From CAZCYE01 sp964502775 (GTDB lineage: Bacteria; Actinomycetota; Acidimicrobiia; IMCC26256; PALSA-555): a DNA stretch of 9,534 nucleotides. This document shows, piece by piece, positions 6,255-9,534 of this stretch. The position numbers and the translations under genes are program-made. Where the stretch lies: the NCBI GenBank assembly GCA_964502775.1, contig CAZCYE010000062.1:1-9534 (forward strand), read 5' to 3'. The stretch's first letter is position 1; every line of letters starts with the position of its first letter. The notes under the pieces are model-generated. The model saw nothing but the letters and a program-made list of their open reading frames with translations, made no database searches and was not told the DNA's origin.

Positions 6255-6273
6255 TACTTCAACGCCTACTTCA
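6255..6273 (-). repeat. Heptamer direct repeat upstream of the GMC gene
   Basis: On the minus strand TGAAGTA occurs twice with a 12-base period, the first copy overlapping the holA stop codon. It lies 40-58 bases before the GMC start. Closely spaced direct heptamers can be activator sites, but with only two copies this is suggestive at best. Confidence 0.25.
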
Positions 6274-7374
6274 GCGCCGGCGACCGGCGACACGCCCGCT
6301 GAGCGCGGCGAGGCGCGCGACCAGGACCTCGATCACGACGTCCTCGGGGACGGCGCGCGCGCCCTTGAGGTCGAGGTCGGCGCGTCCGAGGTTGTCGAAT
6401 GCCTGGCGCAGCCCGTCGGTGCCGAGCGCGCGCGCCTGGCGGAGCCGGTAGCCCGCGGCCGCAGGCTTCGTGCGCCCGCCGAGGGCATCGGCCGCCTCCT
6501 CGTTGGTACGGATGTGGGGGTCGTCGAGCGTGAGGAGGCGCCGGTAGTGACCGTGGAGCACGCCGAGCACTTGGAGCGGATGCATCGGCCGGGGCTGGCG
6601 GGGGCTCGTGACGGTGAGCATGCGCTGCGCCGTGGCCAGCGACCCGGCCACGTCGCCCTTCTCGATCGCGTTGGTGAGGTCCCACACGGGCACCGCCCCG
6701 GCCTCGCCGAGGTAGGGCTCCACCTGCTCGGCCCGCAGCTCGCCATCGACCCCGATCTCCGTTGGCGGATACACGGCCTGCAACGTGGCCACGAGTGCCG
6801 GCACCAGCCCCGCGTCGTCACCCACGTGGGCCCGCACGAGGTCTCGGGCCTCGCGTGAGAGGCGTAGCCCGTGGGCGGCGAGCTCGTCGTCGAGGACGTC
6901 GCCGGTCTTCTCCGAGGTGGGCCCCACCACTGCGCCGAGCTCGCGCACCAGCTCTTGGAGCTTCTTCGGCATGCTCGACCGTGGCGCGCCGCCGCCGGCC
7001 ACGAGCACGAGCGACGACGTGGGCAGCGGGGCGCCGGCATAACGACGGAGGGCTTCGACGTCGCCCGACGAGAGGTTGAACGCGTCGCGCACCACCACCA
7101 CCCGGCGCGACGACATCATCGGGGGCGTCTGCGCCGCGTTGAGCGCCGCGGCGAGCACCGAGTCGGCCGCGGGTGCGTCCGCCTCACCGCGATCCGCCCC
7201 CACGTCGGCGTCGTCACCGCTCTCGTCTGCCGCGGCTCCGCCGCCCGCGCCGGGCAGCGTGAACTCCTCGAGCGCGAGGCCGCGATCGTCGTCGCCCAGC
7301 AGCTCGGCGACGAGCGCATCGAGCGCCTCGTCACGCAGGAGCGGATCGGTCCCGGTCACGAGATGCAGGCTCAC
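6271..7374 (-). CDS. holA: DNA polymerase III subunit delta
   Basis: The delta subunit of the clamp loader opens the beta sliding clamp during chromosomal replication. The 367-residue product starts VSLHLVTGTDPLLRDEALDALV, the standard delta N-terminus. It continues with RRVVVVRDAFNLS (about 90-102), SSLVLVAGGGAPRSSMPKKLQELV (in two parts, about 120-143), WDLTNAIEKGD (231-241) and the helical collar domain with HPLQVLGVLHGHYRRLL (265-281). It is slightly longer than usual because of a low-complexity Ala/Gly/Asp/Glu segment at about 41-72, inserted in the N-terminal domain. The GTG at 7374 overlaps the stop of the upstream gene as GTGA, indicating translational coupling; a longer frame from 7470 adds 32 arginine-rich residues that do not fit the family. 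It is the third gene of the comEC-folP2-holA operon. The pairing of comEC with holA is conserved in many bacteria, although delta itself is a replication protein. Confidence 0.94.
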   Translation of the reverse strand: MSLHLVTGTDPLLRDEALDALVAELLGDDDRGLALEEFTLPGAGGGAAADESGDDADVGADRGEADAPAADSVLAAALNAAQTPPMMSSRRVVVVRDAFNLSSGDVEALRRYAGAPLPTSSLVLVAGGGAPRSSMPKKLQELVRELGAVVGPTSEKTGDVLDDELAAHGLRLSREARDLVRAHVGDDAGLVPALVATLQAVYPPTEIGVDGELRAEQVEPYLGEAGAVPVWDLTNAIEKGDVAGSLATAQRMLTVTSPRQPRPMHPLQVLGVLHGHYRRLLTLDDPHIRTNEEAADALGGRTKPAAAGYRLRQARALGTDGLRQAFDNLGRADLDLKGARAVPEDVVIEVLVARLAALSGRVAGRRR

Positions 7375-8225
7375 GGCACGAGCACCTCGTCGGCGTGGCG
7401 CAGGATGGCCTCGATCGTGCGGCACACCTGCACGGTCGCGGCCACGTCGTGGACCCGCACGATGCGGCACCCATGGGCCACGCCGTAGGCCGCCGCGGCG
7501 AGCGAGGCGTCCCGGCGGTCGTCCACGGCGAGGGCGAGGAGCTCGCCGAGGAACCGCTTGTTCGAGGCCGAAAGGAGCAGTGTGTGGCCGAGATCGGCGA
7601 GCTGCGCGCTCTCGCGCAGCAACACCGCACTCATCGCCGGCGTCTTGCCCAGGTCGAGCCCGGCATCGAGCGCGATCGCATCGGCATCCAACCCGGCGGC
7701 GCGGGCGCGGCTCGCCGCGTCGGCCAAGAAGCCCCGCACCTCGCCCAGGAGGTCGTCGTAGTGCGGGTCGGGATCGGGAACTCGGGGCCGCAGGCGGATG
7801 TGCGTGGCCACCACCGATGCGTGATGGCGGGCCGCGACACCGAGGTAGTCATGATCCGCAAAGCCGCTGATGTCGTTGCCGACCACGGCTCCGGCCGCGC
7901 AGGCCGCGTCGAGCACGCTCGCGCGCCAGGTGTCGACCGACAACGGCACGTCCAGACGTGCCTGCAGCGCCTCGATGGACGGGACCACCCGGTCCAGCTC
8001 CTCGGCCTCGCTCACCTCGGGGCCGGGCCCGGCCTTCACGCCCCCCACGTCGAGCAGGTCGGCGCCCTCGGCGGTCAAGGCCTCGGCCCGGCGGAGGAAG
8101 GCGTCGAGTGAGAACGTGGCGCCCGGGTCGTAGAAGGAGTCGGGCGTGCGATTGAGGATCCCCATCACGAGCACCCGGGTGCTCAGGTCGAGGACCCGGT
8201 CACCCAGACGGTAGGCCCAGCGCAT
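7371..8225 (-). CDS. folP2: Dihydropteroate synthase homologue of the FolP2 (Rv1207) type
   Basis: The product is a 284-residue TIM-barrel protein of the pterin-binding/DHPS family. Recognisable DHPS elements are MGILNRTPDSF (21-31), SVDTWRA (96-102), GNDISG (116-121), LDAGLDLGKT (186-195), SNKRFLGE (221-228) and RIVRVHDVAAT (254-264). Several sites differ from folate-pathway DHPS: the normal GGESTRPG loop reads GGVKAGPG (61-68), and the usual SRK near the C-terminus reads SNK. The combination NRTPDSFYD, GATFS, DVGGVKAGPG, SVDTWRA and SNK matches what I recall of mycobacterial FolP2 (Rv1207), which is reported to lack DHPS activity. True folate synthesis by this protein is therefore doubtful. 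The start ATG lies 26 bases inside the end of comEC; its ribosome site is weak (TAGG about 11 bases upstream), so coupling to comEC translation is likely. Its stop overlaps the holA start. Confidence 0.9.
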   Translation of the reverse strand: MRWAYRLGDRVLDLSTRVLVMGILNRTPDSFYDPGATFSLDAFLRRAEALTAEGADLLDVGGVKAGPGPEVSEAEELDRVVPSIEALQARLDVPLSVDTWRASVLDAACAAGAVVGNDISGFADHDYLGVAARHHASVVATHIRLRPRVPDPDPHYDDLLGEVRGFLADAASRARAAGLDADAIALDAGLDLGKTPAMSAVLLRESAQLADLGHTLLLSASNKRFLGELLALAVDDRRDASLAAAAYGVAHGCRIVRVHDVAATVQVCRTIEAILRHADEVLVP

Positions 8226-9534
8226 CGCGGCGGAGCCTACGTCGGAGCCGCATCGAGGCCACGAGGATCGCGCCGAGCGCGCCCACCACCGCCTCGTTCG
8301 CGCCGACCGGCAGCGGGACTCGCGCCGCGACGTCGGCGACGCCCAGCACCGCGTCGGCGAGCAGCCGGCTGGGAATCGCCACGACGTCGCGGAGCCCCGG
8401 CGCGACGGATCGCAGCAGCCCCGCGAGCGACCCCGCCGCGAGGCTCCAGGTGGTCAACGGCGCCGCGAGCGGAGCCGCGAGCAGGTTCGCGGGGAGGGCG
8501 ACGAGGGGCACGTCCCCGAACACGGGGATCAGCACCGGGGTCACGCCCACCTGCGCCGCGAGGGTGGTCGCCAGCCCCTCACGCAGCCATGTCGGCCCCC
8601 GCAGGCGCGCCGCGACCGGGCCCTGGAGCAGGACGATCCCCGTACACGCGGCGACCGAGAGCTGGAACGCCACCGAGCGCACCAGCAGCGGATCGACGGC
8701 CACGAGCACCCCCACGGCCAGCACGAGCGCGCGGCGCGCCGTCGCCGGGCGTCCGAGATGCAACGCGAGCATCGACACGCCGGCCATCACCGCAGCCCGT
8801 AGCACCGATGGCTCGAATCGGGTCATCGCCGCGAACACGGCGACCACGCCCAGGGCGGCGGTGAGCCGGGTGTAGCGCGAGCAGCGGGCCAGCACCGGGC
8901 CCACCATGGCGAGCACGAACGCCACGTTGGCGCCGGACACCGCGAGCAGATGGGACAGGCCCGCGGCGCGAAAGGAGGCGACGACATCGGGCGGGATCGC
9001 GCGTGTGTCACCGAGCACGAAGCCGGCGACCACGCCGTGCTCGGGTAGGGGGAGACGGTCGAGGCCTCGCTCCACGTTGGCGCGCAGGTGGTTGGCCACC
9101 GCGAGGAGCGCCCCGCCCGCCGGTTCGAACGCCTCCACGTCGTGCGCGTCGAAGCGCGCCGCGGCATGGGACCACACCAGTCGTGCGTCGAAGCCTTCGA
9201 GCGGCCGGAGCCAGCCCGCGAGCGTGACCCGGTCGCCGGCCGCCAGCAGGGCAAGGCGCGGCGCGGCATCACCGTCGGCCACCACGAGCACGGTCCGGTC
9301 CACGGACGCGTGGTGAGTGCCGGGCGGGGCCGTGAGGCGCGCCCGCTCCACCCGGACGAGCACCTCGGTCCGGTACCGAGTCCCCGACGGGTCCGCCGCG
9401 AGCGTGCCCGTGATGTGGGCATCGGCCCTCGCCTCGACGGCGCTCGCCAGGGACCAGTCGACGAGCCCGTGGAGCGCCCGCTGCGAGAGCGCCGCGCCGG
9501 TGCCGCCGAGCACGAGCGCGATCAGCGCCGCCCG
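8200..9534 (-). CDS. comEC: ComEC/Rec2-type DNA-uptake channel, 5' end outside the window
   Basis: Polytopic membrane protein forming the channel for single-stranded DNA uptake in natural transformation. The frame is open through the right edge (445 codons here), so the true start lies outside. The visible product begins inside a hydrophobic segment (RAALIALVLGG). It continues with a soluble OB-like DUF4131-type region (roughly residues 30-150) and then the competence domain, with GFVLGDTRAIPPDVVASFRA, GLSHLLAVSGANVAFVLAMV and RFEPSVLRAAVMAGVSML, followed by AFQLSVAACTGIVLL and several further membrane helices. It ends at RRRLRRDALGLPSG with no C-terminal metallo-beta-lactamase domain, so it is a short form like those of mycobacteria (from memory). 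Its last 26 bases overlap the next gene, showing one operon with folP2 and holA. A GTG at 9513 is possible as a start but would cut the first helix. Confidence 0.93.
   Translation of the reverse strand, partial: RAALIALVLGGTGAALSQRALHGLVDWSLASAVEARADAHITGTLAADPSGTRYRTEVLVRVERARLTAPPGTHHASVDRTVLVVADGDAAPRLALLAAGDRVTLAGWLRPLEGFDARLVWSHAAARFDAHDVEAFEPAGGALLAVANHLRANVERGLDRLPLPEHGVVAGFVLGDTRAIPPDVVASFRAAGLSHLLAVSGANVAFVLAMVGPVLARCSRYTRLTAALGVVAVFAAMTRFEPSVLRAAVMAGVSMLALHLGRPATARRALVLAVGVLVAVDPLLVRSVAFQLSVAACTGIVLLQGPVAARLRGPTWLREGLATTLAAQVGVTPVLIPVFGDVPLVALPANLLAAPLAAPLTTWSLAAGSLAGLLRSVAPGLRDVVAIPSRLLADAVLGVADVAARVPLPVGANEAVVGALGAILVASMRLRRRLRRDALGLPSG

Noticed and set aside
8200..8225. A frameshift splitting a longer comEC
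   Set aside because: The sequence after the comEC stop encodes a complete FolP2-like protein with no trace of a metallo-beta-lactamase domain, so the overlap is an ordinary operon junction.

Overview
The window is a single stretch of high-GC bacterial chromosome, fully packed with genes. It is most likely from an actinobacterium, possibly of the Acidimicrobiia type. The reasons are strong G/C bias at third codon positions, frequent GTG starts (lepA, rpsT, holA and the GMC gene), a dihydropteroate synthase homologue of the mycobacterial FolP2 type, and a backbone order (lepA, rpsT, holA, comEC with matching strands) like that I recall from mycobacteria. The taxonomic call is inference. No gap between genes exceeds about 180 bases, and I see no rRNA, tRNA, CRISPR array, transposase, integrase or phage gene.

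Left part (1-2151): the 5' 570 codons of lepA (elongation factor 4, minus strand, cut by the window edge) diverge from rpsT (ribosomal protein S20, plus strand). The 180-base spacer holds a striking long interrupted inverted repeat (1723-1825, 31 complementary pairs in four nested blocks). A candidate leaderless promoter for lepA lies on one side of it and an extended -10 for rpsT on the other.

Middle part (2152-6270): four genes of metabolic or membrane character sit between the convergent rpsT and holA genes. In transcription order on the minus strand they are a GMC-family FAD alcohol/choline-type dehydrogenase, an NAD(P) aldehyde dehydrogenase and a small GlsB/YeaQ-type membrane protein. 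A two-helix membrane protein of unknown function is encoded on the plus strand between the two oxidoreductases. GMC dehydrogenase plus aldehyde dehydrogenase is a classic pair for alcohol to aldehyde to acid oxidation; the substrate cannot be read from the sequence. This block looks like an insertion into the conserved lepA/rpsT/holA/comEC neighbourhood.

Right part (6271-9534, all minus strand): comEC (DNA-uptake channel, 5' end outside the window, no C-terminal metallo-beta-lactamase domain), a FolP2-type dihydropteroate synthase homologue, and holA (DNA polymerase III delta subunit). These overlap by 26 and 4 bases and form a tightly coupled operon.

The most unusual points are the lepA-rpsT dyad, the FolP2-like gene embedded in a competence/replication operon, and the alcohol-oxidation cassette between rpsT and holA. 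I found no evidence for a wholly new defence or mobile system.
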